Source of the DNA: Alloyangia pacifica
Lineage (GTDB): Bacteria; Pseudomonadota; Alphaproteobacteria; Rhodobacterales; Rhodobacteraceae
Assembly (NCBI RefSeq): GCF_900116195.1
Contig: NZ_FOZW01000009.1
Coordinates: 1-64,000 of the forward strand
DNA: 64,000 nt
Direction of reading: 5' to 3'
Position 1 is the first letter of the stretch. Every line of letters starts with the position of its first letter. This document shows positions 1 through 8,914 of the stretch, piece after piece. The notes under the pieces are model-generated. The model did no database searches and had not been told where the DNA came from. It was given only the letters and a program-made list of their open reading frames with translations. A program made the translations under genes and the position numbers.

Positions 1-125
1 TCCTGTCCTCCTACGTGCTCGGGCACAGCCACGGCGAGATCGCCGGGCGGCTGGCAACGCCGCTGGGCACGGTGAAGGCACGTATCCGGCGCGGCTTGCT
101 CAAGCTGAGGGAGTGCCTGTCATGA
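1..125 (+). CDS. ECF-type RNA polymerase sigma factor, C-terminal end only (partial at window edge)
   Basis: The frame that is open from base 3 encodes the last 40 residues of a sigma-70 family protein. The run GHSHGEIAGRLATPLGTVKA followed by RIRRGLLKLRE is a typical region 4 helix-turn-helix, which recognises the -35 promoter element. The stop TGA (123-125) overlaps the ATG at 122 of the next gene, so the two are translationally coupled. That gene encodes an RskA-like anti-sigma factor, which supports an ECF sigma/anti-sigma pair. The 5' part lies outside the window, so subgroup and target promoters cannot be judged. Confidence 0.85.
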   Translation, partial: LSSYVLGHSHGEIAGRLATPLGTVKARIRRGLLKLRECLS

Positions 126-850
126 CGGACCGTTCTCTTGATCTGCTGATCGACGAGGTTGTGCTCGGGCTCGCCTCGGAGGCTGATACCGCGCGGCTGG
201 AGGAGCTCGCCGCGCGCGACCCCGAGGTGGCGGCGCGGCTTGCAAGCGCGCGTGGCCGCTTCGCCCCGCTCGACGAGACCGCCGACGACCTGCCGCTGCC
301 GGTAGATTTCTGGGAGCGCCTCGCGCCGCGGCTGGATCTATCGGACGAGACGTCGCCTCCGCCGGAGCCTGAAACGGCAGGTGCCGAGGTGATCGACCTT
401 GCCCCGCTGCGCGCGCGCCTGACCCGCTGGCGCAGCGCCGCCGTGACCGGGATCGCCGCCAGCCTGCTGCTGGCCTGCCTGCTGGGCTGGTCGCTGCTCA
501 CGCCACCTGACCCCCTGGTCGTGGCGGTGCTGCTGGATGACCGCGGCGAAGCCATCGCGCTTGTCGAAAGCGCGCCGGACAACACCACCCGCGTGACCCT
601 GCTCGAGCGACCCGACGTGCCCGCGGGCCAGGTGATGCAGGTCTGGACCAAACCCGAGGAGGACGGACCGCCCGTCTCGCTGGGCCTGCTCTCCACCGGC
701 CTGTCACGCGTATTGAGTATCGAAGGCCTGCCCGAGCCGCATCCGACGCAGCTCTATGAGATCACTTTCGAGCCCGCCGGCGGCTCGCCCACCAACCTGC
801 CGACCGGACCCATCCTCGGCAAGGGGCTGGCCAAGCAGCCGGTGACCTAA
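122..850 (+). CDS. Anti-sigma factor, RskA-like, single-pass membrane protein
   Basis: 242 residues. The acidic N-terminal third (LDLLIDEVVLGLASEADTAR, then a Glu/Ala-rich helix) resembles the sigma-binding anti-sigma domain. A hydrophobic segment at about residues 108-126 (GIAASLLLACLLGWSLL) is the single membrane span. The C-terminal 110 residues form an RskA-type periplasmic domain, with a VMQVWTKPEEDGPPVSLG motif typical of the anti-sigma-K family. The start at 122 is chosen over an in-frame GTG at 113 because its ATG overlaps the sigma gene stop as ATGA. It is expected to hold its sigma factor at the membrane until a signal arrives; the signal cannot be read from sequence. Confidence 0.85.
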   Translation: MTDRSLDLLIDEVVLGLASEADTARLEELAARDPEVAARLASARGRFAPLDETADDLPLPVDFWERLAPRLDLSDETSPPPEPETAGAEVIDLAPLRARLTRWRSAAVTGIAASLLLACLLGWSLLTPPDPLVVAVLLDDRGEAIALVESAPDNTTRVTLLERPDVPAGQVMQVWTKPEEDGPPVSLGLLSTGLSRVLSIEGLPEPHPTQLYEITFEPAGGSPTNLPTGPILGKGLAKQPVT

Positions 851-1133
851 GACAGGCGTAGTGTCTCGCGATCCGTTGGGGTTGGGAGGCACCGAAAGGT
901 GATCGCCGGAGGCCCCCGTAGTCGTCGCGCTCGATGAGAGAACCTGCGTGCAACCATCGCCGAACAGCGCATCGCGCCAAGAGCCATCGCTGAATTTGGC
1001 ATCGTCTGGCAAGCTCAGGTGCCAGGCGTTCGTGCCATGACCTTGTGTCCACAGCTTCGCCCCATTCACAAGGTATCGCGTGGTGATCTAAAAGATTGTG
1101 AAACGACAACTTTTTCTAACTGTGGGCTGAAAC

Positions 1134-1865
1134 TTGGACCAAAAACTCGCACTCGCGGCACCCGGGATCGCCGCCGACTTCTGTGGGATCAAAGTGCCCG
1201 CCTCCAAGTTCGTCCACGCAGGTCGGGCCGCCCGGATCAGATCCGGGAAATATGAAGGACAGGAGATCAAAGCCAGCCTGCACATCGTCGGCGAAGAGGA
1301 TGTCGTGCTTGAGATCGGATCCGGTATCGGCTTGGTTGGTGCGGTGATTGCCGCCAACGCAAAGCCGGTCAAGGTCGCGTCCTATGAGGCGAATCCCAAC
1401 CTGATCCCGGTCATAGAAGAATTATACGAACTCAACGGTCTGACCGACCGGATTTCCGTGAAGAACGCGGTGCTGGTCACCGCGCCTGATGCGCCAGCCT
1501 CGCTGCCCTTCTACCTTCACAAAAGCTATCTTGGCTCGTCTTTGCTGCACACCGATAGCAAGCGCCCGAAAGAGCAGGTCGAGGTTCCGACCTCCAGCTT
1601 TTCAGTGGTCTGCGGCGACCTGAAACCGACTGTGCTGGTCATGGATATCGAAGGCGGCGAACTTGACCTGCTGCGCCACGCAGATCTGTCCGGCTTCCGT
1701 GCGATCGTCTTGGAGTTCCACCCCAAGGTCTACGGCCCCGGGGGGATGCGCGCGTGCAAAAGGTTTCTGAGGCGCGCTGGCTTTCAGAAACAGACGGAGG
1801 TTTCGACCAAGACGGTGTGGGCCTGTATTCGGACGTCTGGCCAGGCTGATGACGCCGATGCCTGA
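1134..1865 (+). CDS. FkbM-family SAM-dependent methyltransferase
   Basis: 243 residues. A glycine-rich SAM-binding motif (VVLEIGSGIGLVGAVIAA, near residue 62) and a later DIEGGELDLL motif are hallmarks of the FkbM methyltransferase family, whose members often methylate sugar hydroxyls in glycans and natural products. A stop codon at 1128 in this frame forces the start to be the TTG at 1134 or something later; the TTG has no convincing ribosome site. The 3' end overlaps the next gene (a GT61 glycosyltransferase) by 17 bases. This suggests a two-gene operon acting on a surface polysaccharide or glycolipid. The substrate is unknown. Confidence 0.75.
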   Translation: MDQKLALAAPGIAADFCGIKVPASKFVHAGRAARIRSGKYEGQEIKASLHIVGEEDVVLEIGSGIGLVGAVIAANAKPVKVASYEANPNLIPVIEELYELNGLTDRISVKNAVLVTAPDAPASLPFYLHKSYLGSSLLHTDSKRPKEQVEVPTSSFSVVCGDLKPTVLVMDIEGGELDLLRHADLSGFRAIVLEFHPKVYGPGGMRACKRFLRRAGFQKQTEVSTKTVWACIRTSGQADDADA

Positions 1866-2943
1866 AGACAAGCCGCTGTCGACCGGGGGCTGGTCCGAGC
1901 AAATCGTAAACGTGCGGCATGCAACCGTTTTGCCGCCCGTGCAGCCCGGGTTCGTGCAAGCCTGTGGTGTGCTGGATGCTGAGGGACGGTATTGCCACCA
2001 TGGGGCGACGTGGCGCAAACATCGCGCCCTCACGATCGCGCCCGAGATGCCGCAGACCGTGACCAACACCCTGACGGGCCGGTGGCTTTGGGGCGGGGTC
2101 ATGCGCTCGCATTTTGGTCACTTCCTGACCGAAAGCACGGGCCGCCTTTGGGCGCTCGACGCGACCGAGGAGCCGATTGCAGGCATCGTCTTCACCCATA
2201 AACGGCCACGCGGCAGGAAGCTGAACAATTTTCAGAGGCGGTTCTTTGACCTCTTGGGCGTGGATGTGCCAGTGCGTGTCCTCAGGGCTCCGACGCGTGT
2301 AGAGCGCCTGATCGTCCCGGGCCAAGGATTGGGTCTGGGTGAGATCGCGGCTGGCACACAAAAGGTCCGGGATCAGTTTGCCTCGCGTTTCGCCGCGCAG
2401 GTCATGCCAAATGGTTCCGAGAAGCTCTATATCAGCCGATCGCGGCTGGGCCCCGAACTCGGCTCGATTCTGGGTGAAACCTGTCTCGAGAAATTGTTGG
2501 CCGAGGAAGGCTATGAAATCTTCCATCCGCAAGCGCATAGCCTCGAGGACCAGATTGCCCGTTATCGGGCCGCGCGCCATGTGATTGCGGCAGATGGATC
2601 GGCCTTGCATCTTCTAGCAATGGCCATGCCACGCGCACAGCGCGTCGCCATCATCGCGAGACGAAAATCCAGCGCAGTCGATCTTCTGGTGCGCCATGTC
2701 GGTTCCTTCATGGGCACGACTCCCTTGGTCATTCACGCGATCAAGAAAGAATGGTTGCGCAACGACACATCCACCCGAAAGCGGTTTGCCTTCGGCGAGC
2801 TGAGTTTTGTCGACTTGGGCGCGACTCTGCAGGCCGCAGGTTTTGTGTCCAACGGCGCGTGGACAGACCTCCCGGATCAGGCCGTTCGAGACGCACTTAT
2901 CGAACGCGGCAGAATGGCACCCGATGGTGATGTCGTTCCCTGA
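1849..2943 (+). CDS. Glycosyltransferase family 61 (DUF563) protein
   Basis: 364 residues. Features typical of the GT61/DUF563 family are HFGHFLTES near residue 85, a KLYISRSRLG stretch near residue 190 and the late EGYEIFHPQ ... AADGSALHLLA region, where a loop plus Gly-Ser-Ala-Leu-His is conserved. It overlaps the upstream FkbM methyltransferase gene, so both are probably translated from one message. An alternative start is the ATG at 1858. The likely role is sugar transfer onto a cell-surface glycan. There is no signal peptide or membrane span, so it is probably cytoplasmic or peripheral. Acceptor and donor cannot be predicted. Confidence 0.75.
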   Translation: MTPMPEDKPLSTGGWSEQIVNVRHATVLPPVQPGFVQACGVLDAEGRYCHHGATWRKHRALTIAPEMPQTVTNTLTGRWLWGGVMRSHFGHFLTESTGRLWALDATEEPIAGIVFTHKRPRGRKLNNFQRRFFDLLGVDVPVRVLRAPTRVERLIVPGQGLGLGEIAAGTQKVRDQFASRFAAQVMPNGSEKLYISRSRLGPELGSILGETCLEKLLAEEGYEIFHPQAHSLEDQIARYRAARHVIAADGSALHLLAMAMPRAQRVAIIARRKSSAVDLLVRHVGSFMGTTPLVIHAIKKEWLRNDTSTRKRFAFGELSFVDLGATLQAAGFVSNGAWTDLPDQAVRDALIERGRMAPDGDVVP

Positions 2944-3178
2944 CACGGCCACTATGGCTCCGGGAAGCGCAACGGGCGCGAGATCCGCTTGAAGAGCAGG
3001 CTGTCCAGCCCAAGGTCACATTGGCAGCATGTTTGGCTCGCCGGACCCATCGGGAACAGGTCTTCAAGAGATGACCCCGAGTGTTGGCGCGGCGGGTTGC
3101 GGGCGGCCGAACGGCGCCGGTCCAGAAAACCCGGGGCAGCGCAGCGCAAGGCGTCTGCATGCGAACGATCTAACCTTA

Positions 3179-3199
3179 AGGTTTCTAAGACTGAAACCT
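3179..3199. repeat. Inverted repeat, 7-base arms
   Basis: AGGTTTC (3179-3185) and GAAACCT (3193-3199) are perfect reverse complements separated by 7 bases. No T-run follows, so it is not a clear terminator. It could be a protein-binding site or chance. Confidence 0.3.
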
Positions 3200-3351
3200 C
3201 TTCAACGAGATGTGCAACAAGCCCTGGAACAGCGCGAAACTTGCGCCCGCTGGCCTGCTAGCATTGAGCCGCGCCAAGGGAAATTCAAGGCGCTTTGCCG
3301 CGACGTTTGCAGCGATTTCCATGTGCGCATCCAGACGCTGGCATGTTAAGG

Positions 3352-3363
3352 AATGTATACATT
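3352..3363. promoter_or_regulatory. Perfect 12-base palindrome, possible operator
   Basis: AATGTATACATT is an exact palindrome about 140 bases upstream of the sulfotransferase start at 3503, in a locally AT-rich patch. Symmetric sites like this are typical of dimeric regulators, but no regulator gene is adjacent and the site is found once here, so function is inferred only. Confidence 0.35.
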
Positions 3364-3502
3364 TTCACCGAACCTGTCGCAAAAAATCGCTCAACAGGTA
3401 CAGCCCCGTAGCCAATGCTTGCGAGTGCCTTCCGTCCTTGGTGAAGCTCACCTCATTACCTTGATGAAATTACCGTGACGAACCAGCATTCGGGACAACG
3501 CA

Positions 3503-4474
3503 ATGACCGAAAAAACAAATGCGGACCCGTTTCTGGGCGAGCTGTCTGCCCGTGACATTCAAGTTGCCAACCGCGTATTTCTCGGGCGCGGCGCCACTGA
3601 AGCCGAGGTCGCACGCAAGCTCAAAAACCATCAGACACTCGCCCAACTGCGTCGCACCTACTGGGCTGCCCCGGCATTTCAGGCGATGGTGCAGGAAATT
3701 GCGCCTTCCAATTGCGGCGGCAAGCGTGCCGTGAGCCTCAAGGAGGCCGAGACGCTGATCCACCTGCATGTGCCCAAGACAGCAGGCTCATCGCTTTCAG
3801 CAATGCTGTCCAGGGACGTGGCCCGGGAGGACAAGCTCGCGTTTAGTGAAAACGAAAAGAACATCCTGCTCAAACGTCCCCCAGAACAGCGTGCATCTCT
3901 GAAGCTGATCCATGGTCATTTGAACCATGGGATCGATGAGCTTCTGTCGCAGCAATGCCATTACCTTACGGTGCTGCGGAAGCCCAAGGACCGCATCCTG
4001 AGCCTCTATCGCTACTCCAAGCGTCAAAAAACGCATCCGCTCTACAACATGCTGAACACGCGGGACATGAGCTTTGGCCAATATCTCGAGTTCTGCTCGG
4101 AGAACCCCTACAGAGTGGTCGATACCGACAACGGTCAGGTACGCCGGATTGCCTCTACCCGTGCGGCACCCGGTGACCGTCATGTTCTTCCGCAGCTGTT
4201 CTCAGAAGCACTGTCAAATATCTTCGCACCCAATATGACCTTCGGGCTTACCGAGCATTTTGCCGATTTCGCCAAGCGCCTTCATGCGAAGGGCATAATC
4301 GCCTCGTCGGTCGAGAAGCGCGAGAACGTGGCGCCGAGTAGGGCCAGCATTTCTTCCGTTCTGGACGATCTGTCGATGCGGCAGCGCGACATCCTCGAGG
4401 AGTTCACCCTCTGGGATCAGCGCTTTTACGACATATGTGAGAAGGTCTATTTCCTGACCGATCCAGCCTCATGA
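3503..4474 (+). CDS. Sulfotransferase family protein (P-loop, PAPS-dependent type)
   Basis: 323 residues. The run HLHVPKTAGSSLSAML at about residue 88-103 is the 5'-phosphosulfate-binding loop of the membrane-type/heparan-sulfate 2-O-sulfotransferase-like family. LIHGHLNHG and YLTVLRKPKDRILSLYRYSK supply the 3'-phosphate binding Arg/Ser region. The ~80-residue N-terminal extension has the look of a helical adaptor domain and contains no catalytic motif. It probably transfers sulfate from PAPS to a carbohydrate. Its position after FkbM and GT61 genes fits decoration of a surface glycan, although the 559-base gap means it is probably separately transcribed. Confidence 0.75.
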   Translation: MTEKTNADPFLGELSARDIQVANRVFLGRGATEAEVARKLKNHQTLAQLRRTYWAAPAFQAMVQEIAPSNCGGKRAVSLKEAETLIHLHVPKTAGSSLSAMLSRDVAREDKLAFSENEKNILLKRPPEQRASLKLIHGHLNHGIDELLSQQCHYLTVLRKPKDRILSLYRYSKRQKTHPLYNMLNTRDMSFGQYLEFCSENPYRVVDTDNGQVRRIASTRAAPGDRHVLPQLFSEALSNIFAPNMTFGLTEHFADFAKRLHAKGIIASSVEKRENVAPSRASISSVLDDLSMRQRDILEEFTLWDQRFYDICEKVYFLTDPAS

Positions 4475-4603
4475 GCTGACCCCGGAGAGTGGTCGGGGCT
4501 AGATGCTGAAGCATCGTCGACCATCGAAATTCTTGCGCTGTTGCAACTCCGCCCTTTTTACCCCAACCCGTTCCCGCTAGATCTCGGTTTCGAGCAGGAG
4601 AGA

Positions 4604-4625
4604 CCGCGGTCGATCACGACCGCGG
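4604..4625. repeat. 9-base inverted repeat in the leader of the sensor kinase gene
   Basis: CCGCGGTCG (4604-4612) and CGACCGCGG (4617-4625) pair perfectly around a 4-base loop (ATCA), 35 bases before the TTG start at 4660. A run of Gs follows instead of Ts, so it is not a standard terminator. It may be an operator or an mRNA leader hairpin. Confidence 0.4.
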
Positions 4626-4659
4626 GGGGGAGTTCTGGAGATCAGCCGAAGGGGTTACT

Positions 4660-6033
4660 TTGGAACGGACTGTGCTGAATACCGACGACAGCATCCCCGG
4701 GGCGGGGAGCTATGAATGGCATGTCGGGGAGGACAGGCTGCTCTGGAGCAGGGGCCTGGTGCAGCTCTACGGGCTGACGCGTGTGGATGAGCACGCTGAG
4801 GCCTTTTATGCGCTGGTGCACCCGCAGGACCGGGACCGCCTTCGCCGCGAAGTGCAGGAGGTCTGTGCCCGCGCCGATCATTTCGAGCACCGCTTCAGGA
4901 TCCTGCGTCCCGACGGGCGCGTACGTCACGTGCTAGACCGTGGGCGGGTTGTCAGGGACGCGCAGGGGTCCGCGGTCAGGCTGTCCGGCGTCGAGATGGA
5001 TGTCACCGAGATTGTCGAGGCGTCGTGCGGCGGGACGGGAGGGCCGGGCGCTGATGGCAGCGACAGGCCGCCCGCGGATGCGGAAATCCTCGACGCGGTC
5101 TTCAGCGACGCCCCCGTCGGCATTGGCATCTGGGACCGCGATCTGAAGTTCGTGAAGATCAATCCGCTGCTGGCCGAGATGAACGGGCTGCCGCCGGAGG
5201 CGCATATCGGCAAGACCCCCAAGGAACTGCTTCCAGAGGTGCATGACATCGACGGGGTCACCCAGCTGCTGCAGGAAATCCTCACAAGCGGCCTCGTCAG
5301 GCGCAACGTCGAGATCTCGGGCGTCACGCCGGCCCGACCCTCCGAGCGGCGCTATTGGAAAGAGCACTTCTTCCCGATCAAGTCCGCCGGTCGGGTGACC
5401 GGCCTTGCCGCCATCGTCGAGGACATCACCGAGACGCGCAAGGCGCAGGAGACGATCGACGCCCTGCTGCACGAGCTGAACCACCGCAGCAAGAACATGG
5501 TCTCGCTCATCCTGGCCATCAGCCGGCAGACGGCGCGGTCCCGGCCCGAGGACTTCCTTCCGGTGTTCCAGAGCCGGCTCGAGAGCATGGCGGCGGCGCA
5601 GGATCTTCTGGTCCAGCGCAGCTGGCAGGACATCGATGTCGAAGCGCTGCTGCGCTCGCAGCTGCCTCACGTCGCGCATCTGATCGGAGAGCGCATCCGG
5701 CTGCGCGGTGCGCCCGAAGTGCTGGTGCCAGCCGCCGCGGCGCAATCGCTGGCGCTGGCGATCCATGAGCTGACGACGAATGCGCTCAAATACGGTGCCC
5801 TGTCCGACGAGCAGGGCAGGCTCACGATTTGCTGGCAACTGTCCGCGGATGGCCGAAAGTTGCAGATCGTCTGGCGCGAGCGGGGCGGGCCGTTTGTCTC
5901 GCCTCCAACGCGGACGGGCTTCGGCTCGACGCTGACCGGCGCGATGCTGCAATCCACGCTGGGGGGCGAGACACGGGCCGACTATGCGAGCGAGGGCTTC
6001 ACCTGGAGCGTGGAGTTTCCGCTGCAGGGCTGA
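4660..6033 (+). CDS. PAS-domain sensor histidine kinase, HWE family
   Basis: 457 residues, soluble. Two PAS domains (about residues 8-120 and 145-260) are followed by a dimerisation/phosphoacceptor segment ELNHRSKNMVSL with the phosphorylated His at residue 275. The ATPase domain contains an N-box-like ALAIHELTTNALKYGAL stretch, and WRE at residues 405-407 gives the W-x-E motif that names the HWE class. This class is common in alphaproteobacteria and often senses light or redox through PAS cofactors. There is no LOV-type GXNCRFLQ motif in either PAS, so a flavin photosensor is unlikely. The start is TTG at 4660. No response regulator is adjacent, so it is an orphan kinase. Confidence 0.85.
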   Translation: MERTVLNTDDSIPGAGSYEWHVGEDRLLWSRGLVQLYGLTRVDEHAEAFYALVHPQDRDRLRREVQEVCARADHFEHRFRILRPDGRVRHVLDRGRVVRDAQGSAVRLSGVEMDVTEIVEASCGGTGGPGADGSDRPPADAEILDAVFSDAPVGIGIWDRDLKFVKINPLLAEMNGLPPEAHIGKTPKELLPEVHDIDGVTQLLQEILTSGLVRRNVEISGVTPARPSERRYWKEHFFPIKSAGRVTGLAAIVEDITETRKAQETIDALLHELNHRSKNMVSLILAISRQTARSRPEDFLPVFQSRLESMAAAQDLLVQRSWQDIDVEALLRSQLPHVAHLIGERIRLRGAPEVLVPAAAAQSLALAIHELTTNALKYGALSDEQGRLTICWQLSADGRKLQIVWRERGGPFVSPPTRTGFGSTLTGAMLQSTLGGETRADYASEGFTWSVEFPLQG

Positions 6034-6409
6034 TCCGCTGACCCGGGCATGATGCCCGGGCCGCTCCGCGCGCCATCTTTGTCGATCGCCGCTGCGGGAA
6101 TGGCAGAACCTGACCGGCGGGGCAGGACGCGCTTGCGGATTTCAGGGTCCGGCATATCGTCCCGCGCACCGTCTTTCCTGCGCGCTGACTGCGATCCAAG
6201 GTAGGCGGGCGGCGATGATCCGCTGCCGGTGACGGGACCGTGATGGCCCTTGGGTGATCCGACCCGAGGCGCGGCCCGTAATACGACCATAACGAAGCAA
6301 ACCCTGGGCTGTCCGGCAGGGCCGGCAGAGCGGTGCCTGCGGCTGCAGTTTGTCCCGCGCGCCGAAGGGGCTAGCTCCCACCATAGCCAAACGTTCTACG
6401 GAAGTTCCC
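6034..6409. other. 376-base intergenic stretch upstream of the bd oxidase genes
   Basis: No supported gene. Just after the kinase stop there is a near-perfect symmetric element: CCCGGGCAT (6042-6050), one base, ATGCCCGGG (6052-6060). It could form a strong hairpin and end kinase transcription, though no T-run follows. I looked for FNR/ANR-like TTGAT-N4-ATCAA sites for the downstream oxidase and saw none. Confidence 0.5.
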
Positions 6410-7804
6410 ATGACCGCAGAAGTCCTCGCCCGGCTACAGTTCGCCTTCACGGTGTCATTCCACATTATCTTCCCCGCCTTCTCCATCGGGCTGGCAAGCT
6501 ACCTTGCCGTGCTGAACGGCGCGTGGCTGTGGACACGGGACGGTCGATACCTTTCCCTGTTCAATTTCTGGAAGAAGATCTTCGCGGTCGCCTTCGGCAT
6601 GGGCGTCGTCTCGGGCATCGTCATGTCGTACCAGTTCGGCACCAACTGGTCGGTGTTCTCCGACAAGGCAGGGCCGGTGATCGGGCCGATGATGGCCTAC
6701 GAGGTGCTGACCGCCTTCTTCCTTGAGGCGGGCTTCCTGGGGATCATGCTGTTCGGGCGACAGCGGGTGGGCGACGGGCTGCACATGCTGGCGACGTTCA
6801 TGGTCGCCTTCGGCACGCTGATCTCGGCCACTTGGATCCTTGCGGTGAACAGCTGGATGCACACGCCCGCGGGCTTTTCCATCGCCGAGAATGGCCAGTT
6901 CGTGCCCGAGGACTGGTGGCAGATCGTCTTCAACCCCTCCTTTCCCTATCGGCTGGTGCACATGGTGCTGGCGGCCTATCTGACCACCGCGCTGGTGGTC
7001 GGGGGGGCCTCGGCGTATCAGCTGTTGAAGACCCCCGGCCACCCGGTGTCGAAGAAGAGCCTGTCGATGGCCATGTGGATGCTGGTGATCGTCGCGCCGC
7101 TGCAGATCTTCGCCGGCGACCAGCACGGGCTCAACACGCTCGAACACCAGCCTGCCAAGATCGCCGCCATGGAGGGCCACTTCGAGAGCCACGAGGGCGG
7201 TGTGCCGCTGGTGCTTTTCGCGATCCCCGATCAGGAAAACCAGGAACTGGATTACGCGCTGGAGATCCCGCATCTGGGCTCGCTGATCCTGACCCACAGC
7301 TGGGACGGGCAGATCCCCGCGCTGTCGGAGTTTCCCATCGAGGATCAGCCCCCCGTCTGGATCGTCTTCTGGTCGTTCCGGGTGATGGTGGCGCTCGGCT
7401 TTGCCATGCTCGGGCTGGCGCTCTGGGGGCTCTGGGCCCGCTGGCGCGGCTGGCTCTACAGCGATCCCTGGCTGCTGCGTGCCTGCGTGACACTCGGCCC
7501 GGCGGGGTTCATCGCCGTGCTCGCGGGCTGGATAACCACCGAGGTCGGCCGCCAGCCGTGGACGGTCTACGGCCTGCTGCGCACCTCCGAGAGCCACTCG
7601 CCGCTGGACCTGCCGGCGCTGACCACATCGCTGATCGGCTTTGTCGTCGTGTATTTCTTCGTCTTCGGGGCGGGCACCTTCTACCTGCTGCGGATGATGC
7701 GCAAGTCGCCGGACACGGCGCGGCTCGGGCTGCGCGACGGGCCAATCCGCACGGCGGGGATCATGCCGGGGCCCGCGCAGAGCACCGAGAACAGGAGCGA
7801 CTGA
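6410..7804 (+). CDS. cioA: Cytochrome bd-type (cyanide-insensitive) ubiquinol oxidase subunit I
   Basis: 464 residues, about nine membrane spans. The N-terminus (LARLQFAFTVSFHIIFPAFS) carries a His at residue 18 in the place of the family's haem b595 ligand. SYQFGTNWS, the FFLEAGFLGIMLFG segment and GWITTEVGRQPW near residue 380 are conserved subunit I signatures. The periplasmic Q-loop is short, as in CIO-type enzymes, not the long E. coli CydA form. It oxidises ubiquinol and reduces oxygen to water without pumping protons. The ATG at 6410 gives the family N-terminus; earlier in-frame codons would add an unrelated hydrophilic leader. Subunit II follows after one base. Confidence 0.95.
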   Translation: MTAEVLARLQFAFTVSFHIIFPAFSIGLASYLAVLNGAWLWTRDGRYLSLFNFWKKIFAVAFGMGVVSGIVMSYQFGTNWSVFSDKAGPVIGPMMAYEVLTAFFLEAGFLGIMLFGRQRVGDGLHMLATFMVAFGTLISATWILAVNSWMHTPAGFSIAENGQFVPEDWWQIVFNPSFPYRLVHMVLAAYLTTALVVGGASAYQLLKTPGHPVSKKSLSMAMWMLVIVAPLQIFAGDQHGLNTLEHQPAKIAAMEGHFESHEGGVPLVLFAIPDQENQELDYALEIPHLGSLILTHSWDGQIPALSEFPIEDQPPVWIVFWSFRVMVALGFAMLGLALWGLWARWRGWLYSDPWLLRACVTLGPAGFIAVLAGWITTEVGRQPWTVYGLLRTSESHSPLDLPALTTSLIGFVVVYFFVFGAGTFYLLRMMRKSPDTARLGLRDGPIRTAGIMPGPAQSTENRSD

Positions 7805-7805
7805 C

Positions 7806-8813
7806 ATGTTCGGAGTGGAGCTTTCCTTCATCTGGGCCGGGATCATCGCCTTTGCGGTGCTGGTCTACGTGATCCTCGACGGGTTCGATCTTGGCGTCGG
7901 CATCCTGTTTCCGCTGGCCCGAACCGAGCAGGACCGCGACGTGATGATGAACTCGGTGGCGCCGATCTGGGACGGCAACGAGACATGGCTGGTGCTGGGC
8001 GGCGGCGGGCTCTTCGCGGTCTTTCCACTGGCCTATGCGGTGGTCATGCCGGCGCTCTACGTGCCGATCATCCTGATGCTTTTGGCGCTGATCTTTCGCG
8101 GCGTCGCCTTCGAGTACCGCTGGCGAACGAAACGCTGGAAGCGACTGTGGGATTTTGCCTTCTTTGGCGGCTCATTGGTGGCGGGCTTCTCGCAGGGCAT
8201 GGCGCTTGGCGGTCTGGTGCAGGGTATCGAGGTGGTGAACCGCGCCTATGCCGGCGGCTGGTGGGACTGGCTCTCGCCGTTTTCGCTGCTCACCGGGCTG
8301 GCGGTGGCCACGGGCTACGCGCTGCTCGGCGCCACGTGGCTGGTGATGAAGCTTGAGGGAGCTATCCATGATCGGATGCGCCGGGTCGCGCAGCCGCTCG
8401 GGCTGGCAACGCTGGTTTTCCTCGGGTTGGTGTCGATCTTCACCCCGCTGCAGGATGAGGTCTATTTCGAGCGCTGGTTCACTGGCGGGTCGCTGGCCTT
8501 CGTCGTGGTGGTGCCGCTTCTCGTGCTGCTTTGCACGGCGGGCCTGTGGAAAGGGCTGCGCGGCGGTGGCGACCGGCTGCCGTTCTTCTCGGCGCTGGGG
8601 TTCTTCGTGCTCGGCTTCATCGGCATCGGCATCAGCTTTTATCCGATGATCGTGCCGCCCTCGCTGACCATCGTCGAGGCCGCGGCCCCCGACAGCAGCC
8701 TTGCCTTCGCGCTGGTCGGGACGGTGATCCTGATCCCGATCATCCTTGCCTATACCGCCTATGCCTACTGGGTGTTTCGCGGAAAGATCGATCCTTCCGA
8801 GGGCTACCACTGA
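7806..8813 (+). CDS. cioB: Cytochrome bd-type ubiquinol oxidase subunit II
   Basis: 335 residues with about eight membrane spans. The N-terminal half carries YVILDGFDLGVGILFPLA and PIWDGNETWLVLGGGGLFAVF in two separated motifs, diagnostic of CydB/CioB. It starts one base after the subunit I stop and its stop overlaps the start of the 33-residue DUF2474 protein (TGATG), so the three genes form one tight operon. Subunit II stabilises the haem-bearing subunit I in the cytoplasmic membrane. Confidence 0.95.
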   Translation: MFGVELSFIWAGIIAFAVLVYVILDGFDLGVGILFPLARTEQDRDVMMNSVAPIWDGNETWLVLGGGGLFAVFPLAYAVVMPALYVPIILMLLALIFRGVAFEYRWRTKRWKRLWDFAFFGGSLVAGFSQGMALGGLVQGIEVVNRAYAGGWWDWLSPFSLLTGLAVATGYALLGATWLVMKLEGAIHDRMRRVAQPLGLATLVFLGLVSIFTPLQDEVYFERWFTGGSLAFVVVVPLLVLLCTAGLWKGLRGGGDRLPFFSALGFFVLGFIGIGISFYPMIVPPSLTIVEAAAPDSSLAFALVGTVILIPIILAYTAYAYWVFRGKIDPSEGYH

Positions 8814-8914
8814 TGCGGGGGAGGCGGTTGCTCTGGTTCGTCGGCCTTTGGGTCGCCGGGGTCGTTTGTGTCGGCACGCTGGCGCTGCTGATCCGGGTTG
8901 TACTGCCCTACTGA
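8813..8914 (+). CDS. DUF2474-type small membrane protein of the bd oxidase operon
   Basis: 33 residues: a short basic N-terminus (MRGRR), then one membrane span (LWFVGLWVAGVVCVGTLALL) and a C-terminal IRVVLPY. Its ATG overlaps the cioB stop as TGATG. Small single-span proteins at this place are known oxidase accessory subunits (CydX in E. coli). The sequence here fits the DUF2474 family that follows CIO-type genes better than CydX, which starts with a Trp/Tyr-rich motif. It is easily missed because of its length. Function as an accessory subunit is inferred. Confidence 0.8.
   Translation: MRGRRLLWFVGLWVAGVVCVGTLALLIRVVLPY

Larger units (their letters stand above)
2944..3502. other. 559-base intergenic stretch, no supported gene
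   Basis: The short open frames here (up to about 106 codons) are low-complexity Arg/Ser/Pro/Ala-rich translations with no recognisable domain and no good ribosome site. I see two symmetric elements in it, listed separately: a 7-base inverted repeat at 3179-3199 and a 12-base perfect palindrome at 3352-3363 upstream of the sulfotransferase gene. Base composition becomes more AT-rich after about 3340, as expected of a promoter zone. Confidence 0.6.
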
